Assembly: GCA_022778715.1 (NCBI GenBank)
Contig: JALFRW010000007.1
Span: 1-64,000 of the forward strand
DNA length: 64,000 bases
Source of the DNA: Ezakiella sp.
GTDB taxonomy: Bacteria > Bacillota > Clostridia > Tissierellales > Peptoniphilaceae
Direction: 5' to 3'
Of this stretch, positions 17,015-25,143 are shown in pieces. Under the pieces are notes generated by a model. It did not search any database and had not been told where the DNA came from. It saw nothing but the letters and a program-made list of their open reading frames with translations. Each line of letters begins with the position of its first letter. Position 1 is the first letter of the stretch. A program made the position numbers and the translations under genes.

Positions 17015-17601
17015 TATTTCTTCCTCGCTTCTAACACCTTATCAATTAGTCCATATTCCACTGCCTTTTCAGCGCTCATGAAAAAGTCTCTGTCTGTATC
17101 TTTTTCAATTTTTTCTAGTGGTTGACCTGTACTTTCAGCCAAAATTTTATTTAATCTGTCTCTTGTTTCCAAAATCTTTTCAGCTTGAATCTTAATGTCG
17201 GATGCTTGTCCTTGTGAACCTCCTAGTGGTTGGTGAATCATAATGTCTGCATTTGGAAGGGCGTACCTCATGCCCTTAGTTCCGGCAGTTAATAAAATTG
17301 CTCCCATACTTGCTGCAAGTCCAACACAAATTGTGGATACACGAGGTTTAATATGCTTCATGGTATCATAGATTGCAAACCCACTTGTAACATTTCCTCC
17401 TGGGCTATTGATATACATCTGAATGTCTTTTTCAGGGTCTTCTGCCTCTAAAAACAATAATTGGGCAACCACTAAATCCGCCATAGCGTCATTCACTTCG
17501 CCTGATACAAAAATAATTCTTTCTTTTAAAAGTCTTGAAAAAATATCGTAACTTCTTTCTCCTCTTCCTGTTTGTTCAACTACCATAGGTACTAATGCCA
17601 T
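17014..17601 (-). CDS. clpP: ClpP protease subunit
   Basis: Serine protease that forms the double seven-membered ring of ClpXP/ClpAP. The catalytic triad is Ser98 (AASMGA), His123 (MIHQPLGG) and Asp172 (DRDFF). Length of 195 residues is standard, with a short N-terminal propeptide-like region. A GC-rich hairpin lies between it and tig. The ribosome site is AAGGAG before the ATG. Confidence 0.97.
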   Translation of the reverse strand: MALVPMVVEQTGRGERSYDIFSRLLKERIIFVSGEVNDAMADLVVAQLLFLEAEDPEKDIQMYINSPGGNVTSGFAIYDTMKHIKPRVSTICVGLAASMGAILLTAGTKGMRYALPNADIMIHQPLGGSQGQASDIKIQAEKILETRDRLNKILAESTGQPLEKIEKDTDRDFFMSAEKAVEYGLIDKVLEARKK

Positions 17602-17625
17602 AATAAACTCCTTTCTTAACAGCTA

Positions 17626-17647
17626 AAGGCCCTATAAAACGGGCCTT
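17626..17647 (-). terminator. GC-rich hairpin between tig and clpP
   Basis: AAGGCCC pairs with GGGCCTT across an 8-nt loop. On the minus strand only three Ts follow, then mixed sequence, so it is a weak terminator or an RNA-processing/stability element rather than a full stop. It would set clpPX expression below that of tig (inference). Confidence 0.5.
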
Positions 17648-17649
17648 AT

Positions 17650-19017
17650 TTATTTTTCGTCTTCAGTTTTTTTATTTGACTTTTTTTCTTTCTTTTCTGA
17701 TTTTGTTTCTTTTTTATCCTCTTCTTTTACTTCAACCCGTTTTACCCACTTCATAAGTTCGTCAATTACCTTTTTATTTAAAATCCCAGTATCCATAAAA
17801 GTGATGTCATGACTCTTCGCCATATCATAGAATTTTTCCGGTTCCATACCATAACTTACAGCAACATCTTTGATTGCTTTTTCTCTATCCTCATCATTAA
17901 CTTCGATTTTGAGTTCCTTAGCGGCTTGAGCTAAAACTAGATTTGCCTTTGCCTTCTTTTCAGCAATTGGCTTTAATTGTTCTTTCACAACATCTTCTGT
18001 TTGATTTGTGTACGTCAAGAAATCCTTGTAATCCATTCCTTGTTGCCCAATTCTATATTTAAAGTCTTCAAACTCTTGGTTTAATTCATACTCTACAAGT
18101 GTTTCCGGCACATCAAATTCAGTTTCTTTAACTAGAGCTTCAACTAAATTATTTTCATCTCTAACTCTAATTGATTGTTCCAGGCTTTCTTCTAGATGTT
18201 TTCTTATGTCAGCTTTGAATTCGTCTAAAGTTTCAAATTCACTAATTTCTGAAGCAAAGTCGTCGTCTAATTCCGGCAATTCATACTTAGAAATAGAATT
18301 CAATTTTGTCTTAAAAATTGCTTCTTTTCCAGCATAATCTTCAACGTGATAATCCTCCGGAAAAGAAACTTTGATTTCAAATTCTTCACCGATATTTTTA
18401 CCAATAATTTGAGTTTCAAAACCCGGAATAAACCTGCCTTCGCCTAATTTTATCTCGGAATCTTCGGCTTTACCGCCTTCAAAAGCTGCTCCATCCATAA
18501 ACCCTTCAAAATCAACTCTTACAATATCCCCTTCTTCAGCCGCTCTATCGTCTACAATGATTTCTCTTTGATTCTTTTTTCTTTGATTCTCAAGTTCAGC
18601 ATCAACCACTTCATCGGTTACTTCTTCTTCAATCTTTGGAATTTCAATTTCCTTTAATTTATTAATTTCAATTTCAGGAACAATTTCAGAAGTAAATTCA
18701 AAAACTACTTCTTTGTCTTTTTCCAATTCTTTAATATCAACACTTGGCATACCAACTGCTTCATTTGGCAATTCTTTAACAATTTCGTCGTAGTTTTTAT
18801 CTATAGCAATATTTAATGCGTCTTCATAGAAAACGCCTTTACCATAAAAATTTTCAATAATATTTCTCGGTGCTTTACCTTTTCTAAAACCGTCGATTCT
18901 ATAACGACTTCTAGTTCTTTTATATGCTTCTTCGATATATTTTTCAAAATCGTCCCAAGCAAGTGTCCAATTAAATACAATTTCACTTCCCTTGGTTTCA
19001 ACAACTTCTACCTTCAT
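17650..19017 (-). CDS. tig: Trigger factor (ribosome-bound chaperone)
   Basis: Binds nascent chains at the ribosome exit and has a peptidyl-prolyl isomerase domain. The ribosome-binding signature GFRKGKAPR is present near residue 43. The FKBP-like PPIase part is centred on VRVDFEGFMDG and LGEGRFIPGFETQIIG, and an acidic/helical C-terminal arm follows. Length of 455 residues is normal. The last 25 residues are a Lys/Glu-rich tail (KKETKSEKKEKKSNKKTEDE). It has a good promoter and a GGAG ribosome site. Confidence 0.96.
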   Translation of the reverse strand: MKVEVVETKGSEIVFNWTLAWDDFEKYIEEAYKRTRSRYRIDGFRKGKAPRNIIENFYGKGVFYEDALNIAIDKNYDEIVKELPNEAVGMPSVDIKELEKDKEVVFEFTSEIVPEIEINKLKEIEIPKIEEEVTDEVVDAELENQRKKNQREIIVDDRAAEEGDIVRVDFEGFMDGAAFEGGKAEDSEIKLGEGRFIPGFETQIIGKNIGEEFEIKVSFPEDYHVEDYAGKEAIFKTKLNSISKYELPELDDDFASEISEFETLDEFKADIRKHLEESLEQSIRVRDENNLVEALVKETEFDVPETLVEYELNQEFEDFKYRIGQQGMDYKDFLTYTNQTEDVVKEQLKPIAEKKAKANLVLAQAAKELKIEVNDEDREKAIKDVAVSYGMEPEKFYDMAKSHDITFMDTGILNKKVIDELMKWVKRVEVKEEDKKETKSEKKEKKSNKKTEDEK

Positions 19018-19045
19018 ATATATCTCCTTTCAATTTACTCGCATC

Positions 19046-19074
19046 ATTATAGCATAAATCAGATAAAAAAACAA
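19046..19074 (-). promoter_or_regulatory. Promoter of tig-clpP-clpX
   Basis: TTGTTT (19074-19069), 17-bp spacer, TATAAT (19051-19046), minus strand. The leader is about 20-25 nt before the tig start. Confidence 0.65.
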
Positions 19075-19109
19075 TGTTTGTATAAAATAATTGTCAATAT
19101 ATTAATATA

Positions 19110-19619
19110 CTACAACGAAAACCAAAATCTCAAATAAGTTTCATCACCATTATTTCTTTCATCTTCAAAAATTCCATTTTGTGATAATATCGTCTTTTTG
19201 GATGCCAGGTTGTTTTTATTACAAGTGATCAGAACTTTACCATATCCTTCATTTTTGTAAATTTCTAGAGCTGCTTTTAACATAGCACCGGCATAACCCT
19301 TGCGTCTTTCGTCCGGTGCAACAGAATAGCCAATGTGTCCGCCGTAATTTAAAAGATAATCATTCAGTTCTTTTCTAAGATCAATTATGCCAAACACTTT
19401 AGTCTCATCGTCATCAACATAAATATAATTACATGACGGCACAAGTCCTTCCGGACATGTAGCTTCATTTTGCAAAAGCTTTAAATGCCTGATCCACTCG
19501 TCAAAATCCAGCTCCATAAGGCGAGCCCCTCCGCATATTACCTCGCCTCTATTCATCATATCTTCTTTAAATTTTAAAACTATATTTCTGTTTTTTTCAG
19601 TCGGCTTTATCAGTTTCAT
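19110..19619 (-). CDS. GNAT-family N-acetyltransferase
   Basis: A 169-residue GNAT protein. The acetyl-CoA-binding motif A is clear in GYSVAPDERRKGYAGAML, followed by ALEIYKNEGYGKVLITCNKNN. This form resembles the predicted acetyltransferases of the YjdF/COG3981 type. The substrate is unknown. I chose the start at 19619 (MKLIKPTE) behind GGAGGG; the longer frame to 19655 overlaps the upstream gene. It is the last gene of the small operon 19110-21337. Confidence 0.8.
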   Translation of the reverse strand: MKLIKPTEKNRNIVLKFKEDMMNRGEVICGGARLMELDFDEWIRHLKLLQNEATCPEGLVPSCNYIYVDDDETKVFGIIDLRKELNDYLLNYGGHIGYSVAPDERRKGYAGAMLKAALEIYKNEGYGKVLITCNKNNLASKKTILSQNGIFEDERNNGDETYLRFWFSL

Positions 19620-19635
19620 TAGTTTTGCCCTCCGT

Positions 19636-20121
19636 TTACTCAGCTGAAGCTTCAATATCTTTTACATTGTCAATTGCAATTGTAATACCAAGCACAGCCG
19701 AAGTAAATCTGTCGTCATAGATATTCATTTCGTACGTATCTGCAAAGGCGAACCACTCCTTTGAAATAGTAGCCACAACTTTATCTTCATATAGCACATC
19801 AAAATCCATATCCCAGAAATTCCCTCTCACAGACAGCTCTCCAAATGTGGTTTTTAGAATTATCTTTCTGTGTAATAAAGATAATTTAAAATCTATGAAA
19901 ATACTTTCGCCGTTTTCATATGAAATTACATATTTAGGTAAAAGTGATATAATTTTGCTTTCGATAGTAAAATTTGTTTTATCAACAATACTCGTGACAT
20001 CTGCTGAATACTGCAAGAGTTTAAATCTTTGATCCACTGTATACACTACATTTTGATCTTCGTCGAACACTTCAAAGTGATCGAGAAGTTTAAAAATCTT
20101 TTGCTTAAAATATAATTTCAT
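19636..20121 (-). CDS. LURP-one-related / Tubby-C2-like protein
   Basis: A 161-residue protein of beta-rich character with the LURP-one-related (DUF567) pattern: MKLYFKQKIFKLLDHFEVFDE at the start, then YTVDQRFKLL, GNFWDMDFDVLYED, VATISKEWFAFADTYEM and ITIAIDNVKD at the end. The fold is related to Tubby C-terminal and phospholipid-scramblase domains. Function in bacteria is not established. The ATG at 20121 is preferred, since AGGTG lies 6 nt before it. It sits between the EIIC-like membrane protein and the acetyltransferase. Confidence 0.75.
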   Translation of the reverse strand: MKLYFKQKIFKLLDHFEVFDEDQNVVYTVDQRFKLLQYSADVTSIVDKTNFTIESKIISLLPKYVISYENGESIFIDFKLSLLHRKIILKTTFGELSVRGNFWDMDFDVLYEDKVVATISKEWFAFADTYEMNIYDDRFTSAVLGITIAIDNVKDIEASAE

Positions 20122-20130
20122 ATTTAACAC

Positions 20131-21168
20131 CTAAAAATTGAGCTTTAAATCTCCATCTTTTATCCAACCTACTTTTTTCAAAATGTTGTAAAATAAAACA
20201 GAAAGTACAGCAGGAAGCAAAATATGGACTATTAAAATGCCCGAATAAATTGTTGCAGCGGAAACGCCTGCCTCCGTCATTGAGGTTACCGTGCATATTT
20301 GTCCTACAAGACCGCTTGTCCCCATACCGGAACCGATTGGTAAGTTTGTCATTTTAAAAACGACAGTTGAAATTGGTCCGGTGATCGCAGAGGCAAGTGT
20401 TGGAGGAATCCAAATCTTCCAGTTCTTTACTATATTTGGAATTTGTAACATCGATGTGCCAAGACCTTGGCTCACCAGTCCTTCAATTCCATTTTCTCTA
20501 TAACTCATCACTGCAAACCCAACCATTTGAGCTGAGCATCCGGCAGTTGCCGCTCCTCCGGCAAGTCCCGAAAGACCTATCATCATACAAAGAGCTGCAG
20601 ATGAAATTGGAAGAGTTAAAACCATTCCCACTATCACCGATACAATGATACCCATAAAAAACGGTTTTAATTCAGTAGTTTTCATTATAAAGCTGCCAAG
20701 AGACGACATTCCTTTTGCCAAAATCGGTCCAAACAAACTTGCGATAAGCGAGCCGATTATAATTGTGACAGCCGGAGTGACTATAATGTCCAATTTAGTT
20801 TCCTTTGAAACCATTTTGCCAAATTCAACTCCGAAGCAAGTTGCAATCAAACAGCCAAGCGGTCCGCCAAGCGTATTTCCAAGGTACCCGACCACAACAG
20901 CTGCATAAAGCACGAGAGCTGGCGCATTAAGAGTATTTGCGATAGCTACACCTATTGCAGCGCCCGTCATATCTCTTGCCGCCGGCCAAATGGTTTCTGT
21001 CAAATATGTGATTCCAAATTTGTCGCCAATTGTGTTCAAAATTGTGCCAACTAAAAGAGTTGCAAAAAGTCCTAAAGCCATTGAGCTGAGAACTTCAAGT
21101 CCATACTTTTTAAAAGTTATTTCTACACCTTTTCTGTCTAAAAATTCTTTGAATTTAGTTTGCTTCAT
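20131..21168 (-). CDS. PfoR-like / PTS EIIC-type membrane protein
   Basis: A 345-residue very hydrophobic protein with about nine membrane segments. It matches the COG3641/PTS_EIIC_2 group (PfoR of Clostridium perfringens), named for a putative role in toxin regulation and related to phosphotransferase EIIC units. Visible family blocks are YLGNTLGGPLGCLIA, SSAALCMMIGLSGLAGGAA, NWKIWIPPTLASAITGPIS and PIGSGMGTSGLVGQI. No EIIA or EIIB gene is nearby, so sugar transport by the PTS is doubtful. The start overlaps a small upstream gene. Confidence 0.8.
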   Translation of the reverse strand: MKQTKFKEFLDRKGVEITFKKYGLEVLSSMALGLFATLLVGTILNTIGDKFGITYLTETIWPAARDMTGAAIGVAIANTLNAPALVLYAAVVVGYLGNTLGGPLGCLIATCFGVEFGKMVSKETKLDIIVTPAVTIIIGSLIASLFGPILAKGMSSLGSFIMKTTELKPFFMGIIVSVIVGMVLTLPISSAALCMMIGLSGLAGGAATAGCSAQMVGFAVMSYRENGIEGLVSQGLGTSMLQIPNIVKNWKIWIPPTLASAITGPISTVVFKMTNLPIGSGMGTSGLVGQICTVTSMTEAGVSAATIYSGILIVHILLPAVLSVLFYNILKKVGWIKDGDLKLNF

Positions 21169-21337
21169 TTTTATTAACCTCTCTTCTTGAAGCCAAAATA
21201 AAGTTTATTGCGTCAAATTTTTTAACGTACAGCTCTTTATTTTCCTGTGATGCCGCCGCCATTAATTTAAGTAGCTTGTTTAATTCGCTCTGTAATTTTT
21301 CATCACTCAAATTATTTCTCAAATAAATTTCTTCCAT
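21155..21337 (-). CDS. Small protein of unknown function
   Basis: Sixty residues, helical and charged (MEEIYLRNNLSDEKLQSELN at the start), with no signal peptide or membrane segment. AGAGGAAAT precedes the ATG, and the 3' end overlaps the EIIC-like gene start by 14 nt, which supports real translation and coupling. I recognise no family. It may serve only to couple expression of the membrane protein. Confidence 0.6.
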   Translation of the reverse strand: MEEIYLRNNLSDEKLQSELNKLLKLMAAASQENKELYVKKFDAINFILASRREVNKNEAN

Positions 21338-21357
21338 ATTTCCTCTTAATATTTTAA

Positions 21358-21388
21358 ATTAAGGACTACTGAAAACAGAAGTCCTTAA
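21358..21388 (-). terminator. Terminator after nifJ
   Basis: TTAAGGACT pairs with AGTCCTTAA across a loop of about 11 nt. On the minus strand ATTT follows. It lies about 40 nt after the nifJ stop and just before the small gene at 21337. Confidence 0.65.
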
Positions 21389-21429
21389 TCGATCATTTAT
21401 ATTTTTTAATTGTTTTTCTTCGTGATTGT

Positions 21430-24400
21430 TTAATCCAGTTCCGGAGCATCCTCACCGGCTTCAACAACGATTGGTTCTTGAGCAGCCATTTGTTTATAAA
21501 CAAGATATCTTCTCTTTGCCATAAGTTCCGCATCCTTAAACAATTCTTCAGCTTGATCCGGGAATGCCTTCAACAATGAAGTATATCTTACTTCGCCTCT
21601 GATGAAGTCTTGGAATGAAGTCTTTGGTTCACGGCTGTCCAGTACGAATGGATTCTTTCCTTGTTCTTCAAGACGAGGGTCATATCTATATAGATGCCAA
21701 TAACCTGATTCAACAGCTTCTTTTTCTCTGCTGATAGTCTTGCCCATACCAACTTTAATACCGTGATTGATACATGGAGCGTAAGCAATGATGATTGATG
21801 GTCCCGGATAGCTTTCAGCTTCTTTGATAGCTTTAATTGTTTGGTTCATGTTTGCACCAATAGCAACTTGAGCTACATATACATAGCCGTAGCTGGTCAT
21901 CATTAAACCGAGGTCTTTTTTTCTAATTCTCTTACCGGATGCAGCGAATTTTGCAATTGCAGCAAGTGGAGTTGATTTGGAAGCTTGACCTCCGGTATTT
22001 GAGTAAACTTCCGTATCAAATACGAGCACATTAATATCTTCACCGGATGCAAGAACGTGATCAAGTCCGCCAAATCCGATATCGTATGCCCAGCCGTCAC
22101 CGCCAAATACCCAAACGCTCTTTTTAACAATGTAATCTCTCTTTTCGAGGATTTCATCTAAAATTTCTTTTGCACGACCTGTTGCATTCTTTTCATAATT
22201 TTCAGTTACAAGTCTTCCGAAAACTTCTCTGCCGGTTTCCGGACAATCTTTGTTTTCAAGCCATTGTTTGAAGATCGCTTCAACAGCTGTATCTTTAACT
22301 TCAAGAGTTAAATATTCATTCATCAAATCTTCGATTCTTTCTCTGATATGTCTGATTGCCAAAGCAAAACCATATCCATATTCAGCATTGTCTTCAAATA
22401 ATGAGTTAGCCCAAGCCGGTCCTCTTCCTTGAGCATCTTTACAGAATACTGTTGAAGGAGCTGAACCACCCCAAATTGATGAACATCCCGTTGCGTTAGC
22501 GATGAGCATTCTGTCCCCGTAAAGTTGGGTAACAAGTTTTGCATATGGAGTTTCTCCGCATCCAGCACAAGCACCGGAAAATTCTAGATATGGTTTGTTG
22601 TATTGTGAACCCTTAACAGAGAATTTATCCATTATATTTTGTTTTTCGGAAATTGTTGTAGCAAATTCCCAATTTTCTTTTTGCGGGTGGAATTCTTCTT
22701 CAAACGGAGTCATAACTAAAGCTTTTTCTTTAGCCGGGCAGACGTCTGCACAGTTTCCGCAACCGGTGCAGTCCATTACTGAAACTTGAATTCTATATTG
22801 ATATACATCAAGTCCTTTACCATTTGCTTTGATTGTTTCAAATGTTTGAGGAGCGTTCTTTTGTTCTTCTTCTGTTAACAAGAAAGGTCTAATACAAGCG
22901 TGTGGACAAACATATGAGCATTGGTTGCATTGGATACAATTGTTTTTGTTCCATTGTGGTACGTTAACAGCGATCGCACGTTTTTCATAAGCTGAGGTTC
23001 CGTTTTCGAAAGTACCGTCAACATATTTTCCTGTAAATGCAGAAACCGGGAGTGTGTCACCCTTCATGCTGTTCATAACGTCAGCAACTTTTCTAACAAA
23101 TTCAGGACGTGTTTCGTCAACCTTTGCGTCTTCCCATTCCAAGTTTTTCCAGCTTTCCGGAATTTCTATCTTATGAAGAGCATTAACCCCCTGATCAACA
23201 GCTTGGTAGTTCATTTGAACAACCTTTTCGCCTTTTTTACCGTAGTTCTTTACGATTTGATCTTTCAAATGTGTAATTGCTTCGTCTAACGGTAAAACTT
23301 CCGATAACTTAAAGAAGGCAGCTTGCATAATCATGTTTGTTCTTCCGCCCAGTCCGATATCGGCAGCGATCTTAGTAGCGTTGATTGTATAGAAATTAAT
23401 ATCGTTATCAGCAATATATTTTTTCAAATTATTTGGTAGATTTTTATCTAATTCGTCATCTTCCCATAAGCAGTTTAGCAGGAATGTGCCACCTTTTCTC
23501 AAACCTTCCAACAATTCATAATTGTGAACATATGCCTGTTTGGAACAAGAGATAAAATCAGAATTTGTAATCAAATATGTTGATTTTATTGGCTTCTTAC
23601 CAAATCTCAAGTGAGAAGTAGTAACACCGCCGGATTTTTTGGAATCATATGAAAAGTATCCTTGTGCATAAAGATCCGAATCATCTCCAATGATTTTGAT
23701 AGCGGATTTATTTGCACCAACTGTTCCGTCTGAACCGAACCCCCAGAATTTACATCTAATTGTTCCTTCCGGTTCAGTGTTGATTGTTTCACCAAGTTCA
23801 AGTGACAAGTTTGTAACGTCGTCATTGATACCGACTGTGAATTTATCTTTCGGTTCGTCCAATTTTAAATTGTCAAATACAGCCTTTATCATTGTAGGAG
23901 TTGTATCTTTCGAGGACAAACCATAACGTCCGCCGACAATGATTGGTTGCATTTCATGACGATAGAATATTTCCAAAACGTCTAAATGCAGAGGCTCTGC
24001 AGTTGCACCCTTTTCTTTTGTTCTGTCCAGAACAGCAATCTTTTTAACTGATTTTGGAAGTACGTCGAAGAAATATTTAGCTGAGAACGGTCTGTAAAGT
24101 CTAACTTTAATAACACCAACCTTTTCTCCCTGTGCTCTCAAATAGTCGATTGTTTCTTCAATGGTATCTGTTACAGAACCCATTGCAACAATAACTCTTT
24201 CTGCTTCCGGGTCTCCGTAGTAATCGAATGGTCGATATTGTCTTCCCGTGATTCTGGAAATCTCTTTCATGTAGTCTGCTACAATGTCAACGATTTCTTC
24301 ATAGTATTTATTTGAGGCTTCCGCAGCTTGGAAATAAATGTCCGGGTTTTCTGCAGTACCACGTGTAACCGGTCTTTCCGGGTTTAAGCTTCTATTTCTG

Positions 24401-25008
24401 AATTCTGCAAGTGCTTTATAGTCAACAAGCGGCCTTAAATCTTCATAATCGATAACCTCAATCTTTTGGATTTCGTGTGACGTTCTGAATCCGTCGAAGA
24501 AGTGTACAAAAGGAACACGTCCTTTTATTGTTGCAAGATGAGCTACACTGCCCAAGTCCATAACTTCTTGAACTGAACCGCTTGCCAGCATTGCGAATCC
24601 TGTGTTTCTAGCAGCCATAACGTCAGATTGGTCACCAAAAATTGATAACGCATGTGTTGCTAAAGCTCTGGCAGAAACGTGGAAAACTGCCGGAAGTAGT
24701 TCCCCCGCGATTTTGTACATATTTGGGATCATGAGTAATAACCCTTGTGAAGCCGTATATGTAGTAGTTAATGCACCTGCTTGCAAAGAACCGTGAACAG
24801 CTCCTGAAGCACCGCCTTCAGATTGAAGTTCCTTAACTAATACTTTTTGTCCGAATAAATTCAATCTTCCTTCTGAAGCCCATTGATCAACAGCTTCAGC
24901 CATATTTGAGGATGGAGTGATAGGATAAATTGCAGCAACTTCCGTGAAAGCATAGCTTACATGAGCAGCAGCTGTATTACCATCCATCGTCTTAAATACT
25001 TTTGCCAT
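21430..25008 (-). CDS. nifJ: Pyruvate:ferredoxin (flavodoxin) oxidoreductase
   Basis: A single 1192-residue chain that oxidises pyruvate with CoA to acetyl-CoA and CO2 and reduces ferredoxin or flavodoxin. Domain order is the usual one. The N-terminal pyrimidine-binding part has YPITPSSNMAE, followed by the CoA-binding and gamma domains (GFGSDGTVGANKSAIKI). Two 4Fe-4S motifs follow (CIQCNQCSYVCPHAC and CTGCGNCADVCPAKE). The C-terminal TPP domain has GACAGCGETPY and GGDGWAYDIGFGGLDH. Full length with no missing cluster ligands seen. It has a near-perfect promoter and an AGGAGG ribosome site, so expression should be high, as expected for the central enzyme of an anaerobe. Confidence 0.98.
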   Translation of the reverse strand: MAKVFKTMDGNTAAAHVSYAFTEVAAIYPITPSSNMAEAVDQWASEGRLNLFGQKVLVKELQSEGGASGAVHGSLQAGALTTTYTASQGLLLMIPNMYKIAGELLPAVFHVSARALATHALSIFGDQSDVMAARNTGFAMLASGSVQEVMDLGSVAHLATIKGRVPFVHFFDGFRTSHEIQKIEVIDYEDLRPLVDYKALAEFRNRSLNPERPVTRGTAENPDIYFQAAEASNKYYEEIVDIVADYMKEISRITGRQYRPFDYYGDPEAERVIVAMGSVTDTIEETIDYLRAQGEKVGVIKVRLYRPFSAKYFFDVLPKSVKKIAVLDRTKEKGATAEPLHLDVLEIFYRHEMQPIIVGGRYGLSSKDTTPTMIKAVFDNLKLDEPKDKFTVGINDDVTNLSLELGETINTEPEGTIRCKFWGFGSDGTVGANKSAIKIIGDDSDLYAQGYFSYDSKKSGGVTTSHLRFGKKPIKSTYLITNSDFISCSKQAYVHNYELLEGLRKGGTFLLNCLWEDDELDKNLPNNLKKYIADNDINFYTINATKIAADIGLGGRTNMIMQAAFFKLSEVLPLDEAITHLKDQIVKNYGKKGEKVVQMNYQAVDQGVNALHKIEIPESWKNLEWEDAKVDETRPEFVRKVADVMNSMKGDTLPVSAFTGKYVDGTFENGTSAYEKRAIAVNVPQWNKNNCIQCNQCSYVCPHACIRPFLLTEEEQKNAPQTFETIKANGKGLDVYQYRIQVSVMDCTGCGNCADVCPAKEKALVMTPFEEEFHPQKENWEFATTISEKQNIMDKFSVKGSQYNKPYLEFSGACAGCGETPYAKLVTQLYGDRMLIANATGCSSIWGGSAPSTVFCKDAQGRGPAWANSLFEDNAEYGYGFALAIRHIRERIEDLMNEYLTLEVKDTAVEAIFKQWLENKDCPETGREVFGRLVTENYEKNATGRAKEILDEILEKRDYIVKKSVWVFGGDGWAYDIGFGGLDHVLASGEDINVLVFDTEVYSNTGGQASKSTPLAAIAKFAASGKRIRKKDLGLMMTSYGYVYVAQVAIGANMNQTIKAIKEAESYPGPSIIIAYAPCINHGIKVGMGKTISREKEAVESGYWHLYRYDPRLEEQGKNPFVLDSREPKTSFQDFIRGEVRYTSLLKAFPDQAEELFKDAELMAKRRYLVYKQMAAQEPIVVEAGEDAPELD

Positions 25009-25060
25009 AATTACCTCCTAAATAATTCCTAAAAGTAGTTAAAATTATTTGCCACATATT

Positions 25061-25089
25061 ATTATATAACAACTGATAAAAATTGTCAA
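25061..25089 (-). promoter_or_regulatory. Strong promoter of nifJ
   Basis: TTGACA (25089-25084), 17-bp spacer, TATAAT (25066-25061), minus strand: both hexamers match the vegetative sigma consensus exactly. Confidence 0.9.
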
Positions 25090-25104
25090 AGAATTTTGAT
25101 TTTT

Positions 25105-25116
25105 GTTATTAATAAC
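25105..25116. promoter_or_regulatory. Palindrome upstream of the nifJ promoter
   Basis: GTTATTAATAAC is a perfect 12-bp palindrome centred about 22 bp upstream of the -35 box. It could be an activator or redox-regulator site. It resembles Rex half-sites (TTGTTA/TAACA) but lacks their usual 4-nt gap. Confidence 0.35.
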
Positions 25117-25143
25117 AGTTATTGATTTTATATTGCATATAAA

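Noticed and set aside
25105-25116. Rex operator at nifJ
   Set aside because: Half-sites resemble Rex boxes, but the usual spacing between them is missing; kept only as an unassigned palindrome.
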